Part shown: positions 50,649 through 58,813 of the stretch, one piece after another | How the letters are laid out: each line of letters opens with the position of its first letter | Numbering within the stretch: the stretch's first letter is position 1 | Assembly: GCF_018381315.1 (NCBI RefSeq) | Contig: NZ_JAGZSD010000004.1 | Location: 248,001 to 312,000, forward strand | DNA: 64,000 nucleotides | DNA from: Anaerostipes sp. | Lineage (GTDB): Bacteria; Bacillota; Clostridia; Lachnospirales; Lachnospiraceae | Direction: 5' to 3' | Notes under the pieces: generated by a model | Seen by the model: only the letters and a program-made list of their open reading frames with translations | Database searches by the model: none | What the model was told of the DNA's origin: nothing | Program-made: the position numbers and the translations under genes

Positions 50649-51308
50649 TCATCGGAGCAGCTCGTGTTCTATAATGGCCGCCAGGGCCAGATTATGCACC
50701 ACATAGCTTTCATGGCTCTCGCCTTTTAAGATCCGAAGCCTTGCCCGGGGTATCTGTCTTGCAATCTCTTTCGTCTGGCTTTCTTTGACCAAATCCCTGC
50801 TCCCGGCAAGGACAAGGGTTTTTGCCCGGATGCTTTTAAGCTGGCTTTTTGTAATGTGGGGTTCTGTGAGCATCAGCTTCACTTTGGGATCTTTGTTCCA
50901 AAGATAAGAAAGCTTAAGCGGTATCCTCAGCTCCGGTTTCAGACCATAAGGATTGATGTTCGCTCCGCTGACGATCAGATGGGATATAAGTCCCGGCCTT
51001 TTGGAGGCCAGCAAAAGGCCCACGATGCCGCCGTCGCTGAACCCGTAAAAGGCCGGGCTTTCGATCTTAAGCTTCCCTATAAACTGGGCCATATCAGAAG
51101 CCATATCCATATAATGAAGCTCATCTGTGCCGGAACTGCGGCCATGGCCTCTTGAATCCGGCAGGTAAATGGTAAAATTCCTGGACAGCGGTTTTATGAT
51201 CTCATGGAAAATTGTATGATCTTCTCCATTTCCGTGCAGAAGAATCAGCGGTCTTCCGCTGCCGTACCTTTTATAATACATCTTAACATTGTTTAATTGG
51301 ACAAACAT
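50649..51308 (-). CDS. Alpha/beta-hydrolase
   Basis: A 219-residue hydrolase. HGNGEDHTIF is the oxyanion region, the nucleophile Ser lies in GFSDGG, and the acid/His pair is in VLAGSRDLV and GESHESYV. The substrate is unknown. Eight bases separate it from glycerate kinase upstream, so the two are co-transcribed. Confidence 0.9.
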   Translation of the reverse strand: MFVQLNNVKMYYKRYGSGRPLILLHGNGEDHTIFHEIIKPLSRNFTIYLPDSRGHGRSSGTDELHYMDMASDMAQFIGKLKIESPAFYGFSDGGIVGLLLASKRPGLISHLIVSGANINPYGLKPELRIPLKLSYLWNKDPKVKLMLTEPHITKSQLKSIRAKTLVLAGSRDLVKESQTKEIARQIPRARLRILKGESHESYVVHNLALAAIIEHELLR

Positions 51309-51316
51309 AACTCCTC

Positions 51317-52453
51317 CTAAATTTCAAAAGCCCTGACAAGGCGCAGAATATTCTCCACCGCAAACGCAATATTTTCATCTGTATAATAACGGCTTTCTGA
51401 AAAGTCCTCAGGCCTTTGGTTAATGGGAAAAACTCCTGTAAGCCCTTTGTCATAAATTCCGTCCATTCCTTCTCCGACTCCTCCGACCACGGCCACCGAC
51501 GGTATCCCCAGGACTTTGGCTCTCCTGGCCACTCCATCCACAACCTTTCCGCAGAGACTCTCTTCGTCCAGCCGGCCTTCACCGGTGAAAATAAGCTTTG
51601 CATCCCGGGCTATCTCATTGAAATGCACCATGTCCAGCACTACTTCTATGCCCATCTGGAGTTTTGAGCCAAGAAACGCCGCCATTCCGGCTCCCATTCC
51701 TCCGGCTGCCCCCGCACCCGGGATATTTGATACATCCAGATTCATATCTTCTTTGATTCTTGTACACAGATGAATCAGCCCCTGGTCTAAATGCTCCACC
51801 TGTTCCGGGTCCGCTCCTTTATGAGGCGCACATACATAGGCCGCTCCTCTGAGCCCATACATGGGGCTGTCGATATCACACATCGTTATGATCTCCACCC
51901 CTGAAAGCTCCTTGGCCAGCCCTGACTTGTCAATGTAGTGAATATCTGTAAGGGTCCCCCCGTTTGGGATAAAGGTCTTCTGGTCTCTGTTAAAAAACTG
52001 GATCCCCAGCGCAGACGCCATTCCGCATCCTCCGTCATTGGTACAGGAGTCACCCAATCCCACCACGATGATTTCGGCTCCCCTCTGGGCGGCATCCAGA
52101 ATCAGCTGGCCTACTCCGTATGTGGTCGTAAGTTCCGGGTTTTTCGTTTTGCCTGCCAGAGGGCTTCCCGCACAGGATGCCATCTCGATCACTGCCACCC
52201 TTCCGCTGTCAACCAATCCATAGGATGCCTTAATATCGTGAAAATGGGGATCTTTCACCTCTGTCTCCACCCACTCTCCTCCGAACACCTTCAGAAACAC
52301 GCTGACACTTCCCTCTCCGCCGTCTGCAGCAGGAATGGCAATCACCTCACTGTCCGGATAAATCTCTGAAATCTTCCGGCTCATGATCCGGCATACTTCC
52401 ATGGAACTTGCCGTCCCATGAAAAGAATCTGGGATACATATAAACTTTTCCAT
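51317..52453 (-). CDS. Glycerate kinase (GarK/GlxK family)
   Basis: A 378-residue enzyme that phosphorylates glycerate, giving 2-phosphoglycerate in the characterised GarK/GlxK relatives. Family blocks are FICIPDSFHGTASSMEVC, PAADGGEGSV, GLGDSCTNDGGCGMASALG, GAGAAGGMGAGMAAFLG and FTGEGRLDEESLCGKV. Its metabolic source here is unclear because no tartronate or glyoxylate genes are adjacent. It leads a two-gene unit with the hydrolase. Confidence 0.95.
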   Translation of the reverse strand: MEKFICIPDSFHGTASSMEVCRIMSRKISEIYPDSEVIAIPAADGGEGSVSVFLKVFGGEWVETEVKDPHFHDIKASYGLVDSGRVAVIEMASCAGSPLAGKTKNPELTTTYGVGQLILDAAQRGAEIIVVGLGDSCTNDGGCGMASALGIQFFNRDQKTFIPNGGTLTDIHYIDKSGLAKELSGVEIITMCDIDSPMYGLRGAAYVCAPHKGADPEQVEHLDQGLIHLCTRIKEDMNLDVSNIPGAGAAGGMGAGMAAFLGSKLQMGIEVVLDMVHFNEIARDAKLIFTGEGRLDEESLCGKVVDGVARRAKVLGIPSVAVVGGVGEGMDGIYDKGLTGVFPINQRPEDFSESRYYTDENIAFAVENILRLVRAFEI

Positions 52454-52471
52454 TCAAAATCCTTCTTTCTC

Positions 52472-52561
52472 TTACTTCATCTTACATTGATTTTTCCCCA
52501 AATCCTTCGCCTGATACATCATTTCATCCGCTTTTCGGAAAATTTCCTGCGGGTGCTCCTG
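52472..52561 (-). pseudogene. Remnant of a GGDEF domain C terminus
   Basis: Read on the minus strand, the last 30 codons before a TAA (52472-52474) give QEHPQEIFRKADEMMYQAKD, then LGKNQCKMK. The pattern ADxxMYxAKxxGKN is the C-terminal signature of diguanylate cyclases. The same frame runs on to an ATG at 52654 but contains a stop about 38 codons from the end, and the GGDEF core is missing. It is a decayed fragment within the gap before the MarR gene. The upstream part overlaps the MarR promoter, so only the stated segment is claimed. Confidence 0.65.
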
Positions 52562-52625
52562 TGTGTTCCTTCTCACAGTTCTTTTTTATTTATCATACAC
52601 TACATCAACTGAAAACCCCAGCTTC

Positions 52626-52654
52626 TTGACAATATTTTTTTCCGGCGTTATCAT
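52626..52654 (+). promoter_or_regulatory. Promoter of the MarR-MATE operon
   Basis: TTGACA (52626-52631), 17 bases and TATCAT (52649-52654): a near-consensus sigma-A promoter. Confidence 0.75.
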
Positions 52655-52668
52655 AAAAGCATCATTTA

Positions 52669-52680
52669 TTGCGCACGCAA
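52669..52680 (+). promoter_or_regulatory. Candidate MarR operator
   Basis: TTGCG and CGCAA form an inverted repeat with a 2-base spacer just downstream of the expected transcription start, a good place for a self-repressing MarR protein. Confidence 0.5.
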
Positions 52681-52704
52681 CAGTTCAAAAAGGAGTCGGT
52701 ATAA

Positions 52705-53133
52705 ATGAAAGGTTTTTTAAAATGGATATCAACCATCTCCCGTTTCACCAAGATGCAGCTGGACAAAGAATTCCGGGATTATGGCTTCAACGGCAGCCAG
52801 CATATTTATATAATGAAAATTTGTGAGAATCCGGGCATTGCCCAGGAAGACCTCCTCTCTGCCTTTAATGTCAATGCCAGCAATGTGACAAGGGCCCTCA
52901 CCCATCTGGAAAAAGAGAATTATATCGTCCGGGTACAGAACAAGGATAACCGCCGCTGCTATAATATTTATCCAACCCAGCGGGCAAAGGATGCCTATCC
53001 GTTCATCATAGATACTTTGAAACATTGGAACTCCAAGATACTGGAGGAATTTACAGAAGAAGAAAAAAGCCAATTTATTGAATTTCTGGCCCGGGCCGGA
53101 AATCATATGTTAGATTTTGTGTATCACAGATAA
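52705..53133 (+). CDS. MarR-family regulator of a MATE exporter
   Basis: A 142-residue winged-helix regulator. The HTH is seen in EDLLSAFNVNASNVTRALTHLEKENYI followed by the wing VQNKDNRRCYNIYPT. It lies 18 bases before the MATE gene and presumably represses the pair until it binds a toxic ligand. The start has AAAGGAG upstream. Confidence 0.92.
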   Translation: MKGFLKWISTISRFTKMQLDKEFRDYGFNGSQHIYIMKICENPGIAQEDLLSAFNVNASNVTRALTHLEKENYIVRVQNKDNRRCYNIYPTQRAKDAYPFIIDTLKHWNSKILEEFTEEEKSQFIEFLARAGNHMLDFVYHR

Positions 53134-53151
53134 GAAAGAGAGATAGAAATT

Positions 53152-54573
53152 ATGGAACAGCCTCAGTCAGTACAAAACAATCCGCTTGCCTTCGAAAGCA
53201 CCGGACGCCTCATCGCCAAATATTCAGTACCGAGCATCATCGCCATGCTGGTAAGCTCCCTGTATAATATCGTAGATCAGATCTTTATCGGCCAGGGTGT
53301 AGGTATGCTTGGCAATGCAGCCACCAATGTTGCCTTTCCCTTTGTCAATATATGTATCGCCCTCGCCCTGCTCATCGGTGTGGGCGGTGCCTCAAATTTC
53401 AACTTAAATCTGGGAAGGGGCGAAAATGAAAAAGCAAAAAGTTTTGCCGGGACTACCATCTCCCTGCTCATTCTGTCCGGCGTTATATTAAGTGTGCTTT
53501 CCCTTCTGTTTTTAAAGCCGGTTCTGATCGGTTTCGGTTCTACAAAACAGGTGCTTCCCTATGCCCTTACCTACACCAGAATCACCGCTCTGGGCTTTCC
53601 GTTTCTGATCGCCACCAACGGTTTCTGCAACCTGATCAGATCTGACGGCAGTCCCAGATATTCTATGCTTTGCATGGTCGCGGGCGCCGTCATCAACACC
53701 TGTCTGGACCCTCTGTTTATCTTTGGGTTTGGCTGGGGCATCGCAGGCGGTGCTGCAGCCACAGTCATAGGGCAGATTATCTCCTGCGTAATGGCTGCCG
53801 TTTACCTGACCAGATTCCGCACAATGAAGCTTACCCGGAGCTGTCTGAAAATCAAAGCAGACAATGTAAAATCCATTGTTTCCATCGGCATAGCAAGCTT
53901 CTTTAACCAGATCGCTATGATGGCTGTACAGATTGCCCTGAATAACACCCTTGCTTATTACGGTGCCCTGTCTTCCTATGGCAGTGATATTCCCCTGGCC
54001 TGTGCCGGAGTTATCATCAAAGTCAATGCTTTTGTCATGGCTTTTGCCATCGGGATCGCCCAGGGATGCCAGCCGATCCTTGGCTTTAACTACGGAGCCA
54101 AACTGTATGCCCGGGTCCGGGATACCCTGAAAAAAGAGATCATCATTGTAACAGTCATCTTCTCCGCCGCATTTGTCTGTTTCCAGCTGCTGCCAAGGCA
54201 GATCGTCAGTATCTTTGGTGAGGGAAGCCCTGCATACTTCCATTTTGCAGAACGTTACTTCCGGATCTACCTTTTTATGGTATTCATCAACGGACTGCAG
54301 CCTGTCGTGTCCAACTTTTTCAGTTCCATAGGAAAAGCCTGGAAAGGAATTTTCTTATCCCTTACCAGGCAGATCCTGTTTTTGCTTCCGTTAATCTTAA
54401 TACTCCCTGTCTTCCTGGGAATTGACGGTGTTATGTACGCCGGCCCGGTGGCTGACGGAATTGCCGCTGTCACCGCATTTTTCCTCGGCCGGCACGAGTT
54501 TATGGTTATGAGAAATCTGGAACTGTCCTCAGATGTTCACCCGGAAGCCGATGCAGCACCGGCCTCCCGGTAA
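53152..54573 (+). CDS. MATE-family efflux transporter
   Basis: A 473-residue membrane protein with twelve helices in two six-helix bundles. It begins with AKYSVPSIIAMLVSSLYNIVDQIFIG, a hallmark of the DinF/NorM group, and has GMPFLIATNGF-like ALGFPFLIATNGFCNLIRSDG and SVGIASFFNQIA. It exports drugs or metabolites using Na+ or H+. It is co-transcribed with the MarR gene, and its end lies 3 bases from convergent citrate synthase. Confidence 0.93.
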   Translation: MEQPQSVQNNPLAFESTGRLIAKYSVPSIIAMLVSSLYNIVDQIFIGQGVGMLGNAATNVAFPFVNICIALALLIGVGGASNFNLNLGRGENEKAKSFAGTTISLLILSGVILSVLSLLFLKPVLIGFGSTKQVLPYALTYTRITALGFPFLIATNGFCNLIRSDGSPRYSMLCMVAGAVINTCLDPLFIFGFGWGIAGGAAATVIGQIISCVMAAVYLTRFRTMKLTRSCLKIKADNVKSIVSIGIASFFNQIAMMAVQIALNNTLAYYGALSSYGSDIPLACAGVIIKVNAFVMAFAIGIAQGCQPILGFNYGAKLYARVRDTLKKEIIIVTVIFSAAFVCFQLLPRQIVSIFGEGSPAYFHFAERYFRIYLFMVFINGLQPVVSNFFSSIGKAWKGIFLSLTRQILFLLPLILILPVFLGIDGVMYAGPVADGIAAVTAFFLGRHEFMVMRNLELSSDVHPEADAAPASR

Positions 54574-54576
54574 GAC

Positions 54577-55944
54577 TCACCGGTCTTCCAAAGGGACATA
54601 AACCTTTTCTTTTGCTACACTTTTATACGCAGGCCGGATGATCTTATCCACATTGGTAAGCTCCTCCAGCCTGTGGGCACTCCATCCCACGATCCTTGCC
54701 ATGGCAAAGATCGGCGTAAACAGCTCCAGCGGTATATCTAGCATGCTGTAAACAAAACCACTGTAGAAATCTACGTTGGCGCTGACCCCTTTGTAGATCT
54801 TTCGTTCCTCTGCTATCGCCTCTGTAGCCAGCTTTTCCACTGCTGAGTAAAGGGCAAAATCATCGTCCCGGCCCTTTTCCTTTGCAAGCTTTTCAACAAA
54901 GCTCTTAAAGATCAGCGCTCTGGGATCAGAGATTGAATACACCGCATGTCCCATACCGTAGATCAGCCCTTTTTTATCAAAAGCCTCCCTGTTCAGCAGT
55001 TTCAGCAGATATGCTTTTACCTCGTCTTCGTCCTTGACATCTTCTACATTCTTCCTCAGGTCCTGCATCATCTGGACTACCTTAATGTTGGCTCCCCCGT
55101 GCTTCGGCCCCTTCAGTGAAGATAAGGCTGCTGCAATAACCGAATATGTATCAGATCCTGCAGATGTGACCACATGGGTTGTAAATGCAGAGTTGTTTCC
55201 TCCTCCGTGCTCCATATGAAGTACAAGTGCGATATCGAGCACCTTAGCTTCCAATTCTGTATACTTCATGTCCGGACGGAGCATCCTCAGAATGTTTTCC
55301 GCAGCAGAAAGCTTTTCATCCGGGCGGTGGATATAAAAGCTCTCCTGCTTTATATAATGGTTATAGGCATGGTAACCGTATACTGCAAGCATCGGAAATA
55401 CACTGATCAGCATCAGGCTCTGGCGCAGCACGTTGGGCATAGAGATATCAGATGCCTTTGGATCATAAGAGGCCAGGTTCAGCACGCTCTTTGTCAGAGA
55501 ATTCATAATGTCTCCGTTGGCTGCTTTCATAATGACATCCCGGGTAAAATTCCTCGGCAGAGTCCTGCACAAAGACAGTATGTTCTTAAACTCTTCCAGC
55601 TGGCTTTCATTGGGAAGTTCCCCAAACAGGAGAAGATATGCCGTTTCCTCAAATCCAAACCGGCGTTTCTGCACAAAGTTCCTCGTCAGGTCAGTGATGT
55701 CGTAGCCGCGGTATAACAGTCTGCCGTCACACGGTACTTTCTGTCCGTCAATCTCTTCATATGCCTGGATTGATGAAATATTCGTAAGCCCTGCAAGCAC
55801 TCCCGTGCCGTTCTCATCCCGCAGTCCCCTTTTTACTCCGTATTTAGTATACAGCTCTTTGGGAACAGTACAGCTCTCTGTGCACAGTCTGGAATAAGTC
55901 TTCGTATAGTCTTTGATAACGCTGCTTGTCTTCTTATAACTCAC
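54577..55944 (-). CDS. Citrate synthase
   Basis: A 455-residue citrate synthase. Catalytic residues are His in LHMEHGGGNNSAFTTHV, His in YGMGHAVYSISDPRA and Asp in SANVDFYSGFVYSML. The block KGPKHGGAN is conserved. It condenses oxaloacetate with acetyl-CoA. In anaerobes with an incomplete cycle this supplies citrate and 2-oxoglutarate for glutamate. No aconitase or isocitrate dehydrogenase lies next to it. It is divergent from a MarR-type gene. Confidence 0.95.
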   Translation of the reverse strand: MSYKKTSSVIKDYTKTYSRLCTESCTVPKELYTKYGVKRGLRDENGTGVLAGLTNISSIQAYEEIDGQKVPCDGRLLYRGYDITDLTRNFVQKRRFGFEETAYLLLFGELPNESQLEEFKNILSLCRTLPRNFTRDVIMKAANGDIMNSLTKSVLNLASYDPKASDISMPNVLRQSLMLISVFPMLAVYGYHAYNHYIKQESFYIHRPDEKLSAAENILRMLRPDMKYTELEAKVLDIALVLHMEHGGGNNSAFTTHVVTSAGSDTYSVIAAALSSLKGPKHGGANIKVVQMMQDLRKNVEDVKDEDEVKAYLLKLLNREAFDKKGLIYGMGHAVYSISDPRALIFKSFVEKLAKEKGRDDDFALYSAVEKLATEAIAEERKIYKGVSANVDFYSGFVYSMLDIPLELFTPIFAMARIVGWSAHRLEELTNVDKIIRPAYKSVAKEKVYVPLEDR

Positions 55945-56005
55945 TCTGGGTACCTCCTTTACATTTCCTGGTATTTTCTTTTATCATACATCAATAATTG
56001 ATATT

Positions 56006-56020
56006 TGTCAACCATTGACA
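56006..56020 (+). promoter_or_regulatory. Candidate operator overlapping a -35 (MarR 2 / citrate synthase gap)
   Basis: TGTCAA, 3 bases, TTGACA: a perfect inverted repeat whose right arm is the -35 hexamer. A protein bound here would block the promoter. Confidence 0.5.
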
Positions 56021-56043
56021 CTTGTTAATGAACTGTCTATACT
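56015..56043 (+). promoter_or_regulatory. Promoter of the second MarR gene
   Basis: TTGACA (56015-56020), 17 bases and TATACT (56038-56043), almost consensus. Confidence 0.8.
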
Positions 56044-56126
56044 ATAGGTATAGAAATGATGTTGGGATCAAAATGGACGAAATGTCTGCTGGAGAAAAAC
56101 CCACTGAAAAAGGAGAGGATAAACCA

Positions 56127-56570
56127 ATGAACGAGGCAGAATCGAAGGGAATTGCCGTATCCCTGTTCGAAATTTTCCCGCTGTGCCGCGAACTCATATT
56201 CAGTTCTATGGACATGAAGGAATTAAATCTGACAAAAAGCCAGCTGTCTATTCTGTTTGCACTGGAAGTCAAACCGGGCCTTACCATGTCAAAACTTTCG
56301 AAGTATATTGCATCTTCCAAGGAGCAGACCACCCGGGCAGTGGCTCCCCTTGTAAAAGAAGGTTTCGTGGAACGCTATATAGAAGAAGAAAACCGGAGAT
56401 ATGTCTACATCCGGCTTTCCGATAAAGGCATGTGCATGATACAGGAGGCAAAACAAAGCTTCATCAACCACCTGAAACTGTCTTTTGGACGGCTTCCCAA
56501 GGAGGACCTGAATGAATTAAAACAGGCTGCCGAGACAACGTTAAGAATTTTAAAAAAGCTGGAACCATAA
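56127..56570 (+). CDS. MarR-family regulator 2
   Basis: A 147-residue winged-helix protein from the ATG at 56127, which has AAGGAG upstream; an ATG at 56073 would add 18 charged residues. The HTH region is TMSKLSKYIASSKEQTTRAV, and the wing is RYIEEENRRYVYIRLSD. The target may be itself, since an inverted repeat overlaps its -35, or the divergent citrate synthase. No transporter is co-transcribed. Confidence 0.88.
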   Translation: MNEAESKGIAVSLFEIFPLCRELIFSSMDMKELNLTKSQLSILFALEVKPGLTMSKLSKYIASSKEQTTRAVAPLVKEGFVERYIEEENRRYVYIRLSDKGMCMIQEAKQSFINHLKLSFGRLPKEDLNELKQAAETTLRILKKLEP

Positions 56571-56597
56571 ATCCATGGTTCCGGCTTTGCTTTTTTT
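56557..56597 (+). terminator. Terminator after MarR 2
   Basis: AGCTGGAACCAT and ATGGTTCCGGCT pair around a 6-base loop and lead into a T-rich tail. The left arm overlaps the stop codon region. Confidence 0.85.
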
Positions 56598-56605
56598 GCA
56601 TCTTA

Positions 56606-56614
56606 TGCTATAAT
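56606..56614 (+). promoter_or_regulatory. blaI promoter (extended -10)
   Basis: TGCTATAAT gives an extended -10 with TATAAT at 56609-56614. The -35 (TTTGCT) is poor, which extended -10 promoters tolerate. Confidence 0.65.
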
Positions 56615-56623
56615 TTTATATAC

Positions 56624-56633
56624 TACATTTGTA
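56624..56633 (+). promoter_or_regulatory. BlaI/MecI operator before blaI
   Basis: TACATTTGTA matches the TACA-Nn-TGTA dyad recognised by BlaI/MecI repressors. It covers the expected transcription start. Confidence 0.75.
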
Positions 56634-56653
56634 AGATCAAAAGGAGACAACCG

Positions 56654-57040
56654 ATGAAAACGATTCCTCAGATTTCAGATGCTGAATATAAGGTCATGAA
56701 AGTCATCTGGTCCCATACGCCGATCAGCACACCTCAGGTGACAACACTGCTGGCCTCCTCAAATGGCTGGAGTCCAAAAACAATACAGACAATGCTCTCA
56801 CGGCTGGTAAAAAAGGGTGCTATCACCTATGAAAAACAGGGCAGGGCCTTTTATTATACTCCTCTTGTAGAAGAGACTGAGGTTTTAAGGGAAGAGAGTT
56901 CTTCTTTTCTGAACCGCTTTTATGACGGCTGTATCAGTTCCATGGTTTCTAATTTTCTGGAGGAAGACAGGCTGACTGCCGAGGAGATTGATGATCTGAG
57001 AAAACTTCTGGACAAAGGCACTGACGGGAGGGATAAGTAG
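56654..57040 (+). CDS. BlaI/MecI-family repressor
   Basis: A 128-residue winged-helix repressor. It begins QISDAEYKVMKVIWSHTPIS, then the recognition helix area NGWSPKTIQTMLSRLVKKGAI and YEKQGRAFYYTPLV, as in BlaI/MecI. The C-terminal dimer region carries the usual cleavage neighbourhood (SSFLNRFYDGCISSMVSNFL). It should repress its own gene, blaR1 and the nearby PBP until BlaR1 signals. It ends directly at the blaR1 start with no gap. Confidence 0.94.
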   Translation: MKTIPQISDAEYKVMKVIWSHTPISTPQVTTLLASSNGWSPKTIQTMLSRLVKKGAITYEKQGRAFYYTPLVEETEVLREESSSFLNRFYDGCISSMVSNFLEEDRLTAEEIDDLRKLLDKGTDGRDK

Positions 57041-58813
57041 ATGGACGTAACTCTGGTCAAGGGCTTTCTCATCCACTGCCTGTTTCTGGCATTTGCCACG
57101 CCTGTGATTTTAGCTGCCAAAAAACTTTTCAGGCGCTGCCTGACTCTGCAAAGCCAGCATTCCATATGGTATTTGTACTGTTTTGCTACGCTTTTTTTCT
57201 TTCTCCCCATCCGGCTCCCCTCCGCTATCCTCCCGTTTTCCCCGATAGACAGTTTTCTTCACAATGCCCATGAGAGCACTGGGGCGTTCTCTTCTTTTGC
57301 TGCGGCTGACTCTGCCGGCTGGATGAATGACTATGCAGTGTCTGCCGGGTCATCTTTTTCTGACTCATTCCTGATGTCCTTATTCTGGATCTGGGCAGCC
57401 GGAGCTGTAATCATGACTTTGGTTCTGCTGTACAGCCGCATCCGCCTGAACCGTCTGGGCCGTTCCATGGCTTTTATCAAAAACCGTGAGGCTGAACGGC
57501 TTTTCACCCGGTGCAGAAAAGATCTGGGAATACAGCGCAGCATCCGTTTTGTACTCTCTGAAAAAGCAGACAGCCCTATGGCATTCGGAATGCTCTTTCC
57601 GGTCATTGTGTTCCCCAGAAAATGCCTTTCTGCTTTTTCCCCAAAAGAGCTGTCCTATATTTTTTATCATGAACTGAGCCATTACAAACGCGGCGATCTG
57701 GTCTGCAACTTTGTCTGCTGCATGGTACAGGCCTTATACTGGTTTCACCCTGCGGTCCTGTTCTCCCTCAGAAAAATGCGCACAGACCGGGAAATTGCCT
57801 GTGACGCTTCTGTTCTGAACTATATCAGTGAACATGAGCGGAAGGACTACGGCCATACCATCCTTAATTTTGCAGGCTATTTTTCCTGTACCGGGGCTTT
57901 TTCCGTCTCCTCCGGCATAGGCGGCAGCAATTCCCAGCTGAAGCAGCGTATAACAGCCATCGCATCCTACCGCATTCCATCCTTCAGGAAGCGTCTTGCG
58001 AGTATTGTTTTTCTGCTGGTTTTCGGACTCCTGTTTTCCTCCTTCTTCCTGAAGAACAATATTGCTGCCGGTTCTGTCTCCAAAGCACCGGACCGGCCTT
58101 TTGTAAACGCGGACCTTTCTTCCTATTTTTCAGGAAAAGAGGGCTGCTTTGTTTTGTATGACAAAAACCATAATAAATTCCGTATCTATAATGATAAAAT
58201 GAGCCGCAGGAGAGTCTCCCCGGATTCTACATATAAAATATACAGTGCCCTGGCTGCGTTGGATGCGGGAGTGATTTCTCCGCAGAAAACCAGTCTTTCC
58301 TGGGATCACAAAACTTATCCCTATTCCTCCTGGAACCATGACCAGACATTGGACAGTGCCATGGAATCTTCGGTAAACTGGTACTTCCAAAAACTCGACC
58401 AAAAACTTGGAAAAACCTCAGTGCAGAACAATCTGAAACGAATCGGATACGGCAATGAAGATATATCCGGAGGTATTTCTTCCTTCTGGCTGGAATCCTC
58501 TCTAAAAATCTCTCCCCTGGAGCAGGTTATGCTGTTAAGAGACTTCGATCAGAACCGCCTGGGTTATTCAAAAGAGACGGTGGCTACTGTCAGGAATTCA
58601 ATGAAACTTTCTTCCGCTCCCGGACATGTCCTTTACGGCAAAACCGGAACCGGACGGGTAGACGGCTGTGATATAAACGGATGGTTTATTGGTTTTCTGA
58701 AGACAAAGGATAATACCTTTTATTTTGCACTGAGGCTTCAGGGTGCTGACAATGCCTCCGGTCAGGAAGCCGCAAAGACCGCATTAAAGATTATCGGGTC
58801 AATGTCTCTTTGA
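57041..58813 (+). CDS. BlaR1/MecR1-type beta-lactam sensor-transducer
   Basis: A 590-residue membrane protein. The N-terminal half is an M56 zinc metalloprotease with helices at about 5-25, 42-60, 110-132 and 318-337. The zinc site is HELSH (His210 and His214) with Glu251 in DREIACD. The outer sensor domain (about 350-590) is class-D-beta-lactamase/PBP-like with STYK (Ser396-Lys399), SVN (444-446) and KTGTG (534-538), all intact. Acylation of Ser396 by a beta-lactam should trigger the protease and remove BlaI. It overlaps the convergent PBP gene by 23 bases. Confidence 0.93.
   Translation: MDVTLVKGFLIHCLFLAFATPVILAAKKLFRRCLTLQSQHSIWYLYCFATLFFFLPIRLPSAILPFSPIDSFLHNAHESTGAFSSFAAADSAGWMNDYAVSAGSSFSDSFLMSLFWIWAAGAVIMTLVLLYSRIRLNRLGRSMAFIKNREAERLFTRCRKDLGIQRSIRFVLSEKADSPMAFGMLFPVIVFPRKCLSAFSPKELSYIFYHELSHYKRGDLVCNFVCCMVQALYWFHPAVLFSLRKMRTDREIACDASVLNYISEHERKDYGHTILNFAGYFSCTGAFSVSSGIGGSNSQLKQRITAIASYRIPSFRKRLASIVFLLVFGLLFSSFFLKNNIAAGSVSKAPDRPFVNADLSSYFSGKEGCFVLYDKNHNKFRIYNDKMSRRRVSPDSTYKIYSALAALDAGVISPQKTSLSWDHKTYPYSSWNHDQTLDSAMESSVNWYFQKLDQKLGKTSVQNNLKRIGYGNEDISGGISSFWLESSLKISPLEQVMLLRDFDQNRLGYSKETVATVRNSMKLSSAPGHVLYGKTGTGRVDGCDINGWFIGFLKTKDNTFYFALRLQGADNASGQEAAKTALKIIGSMSL

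Noticed and set aside
53512..54243. 243-codon minus-strand frame inside the MATE gene
   Set aside because: It is highly charged, of low plausibility, and opposite a clear membrane transporter.
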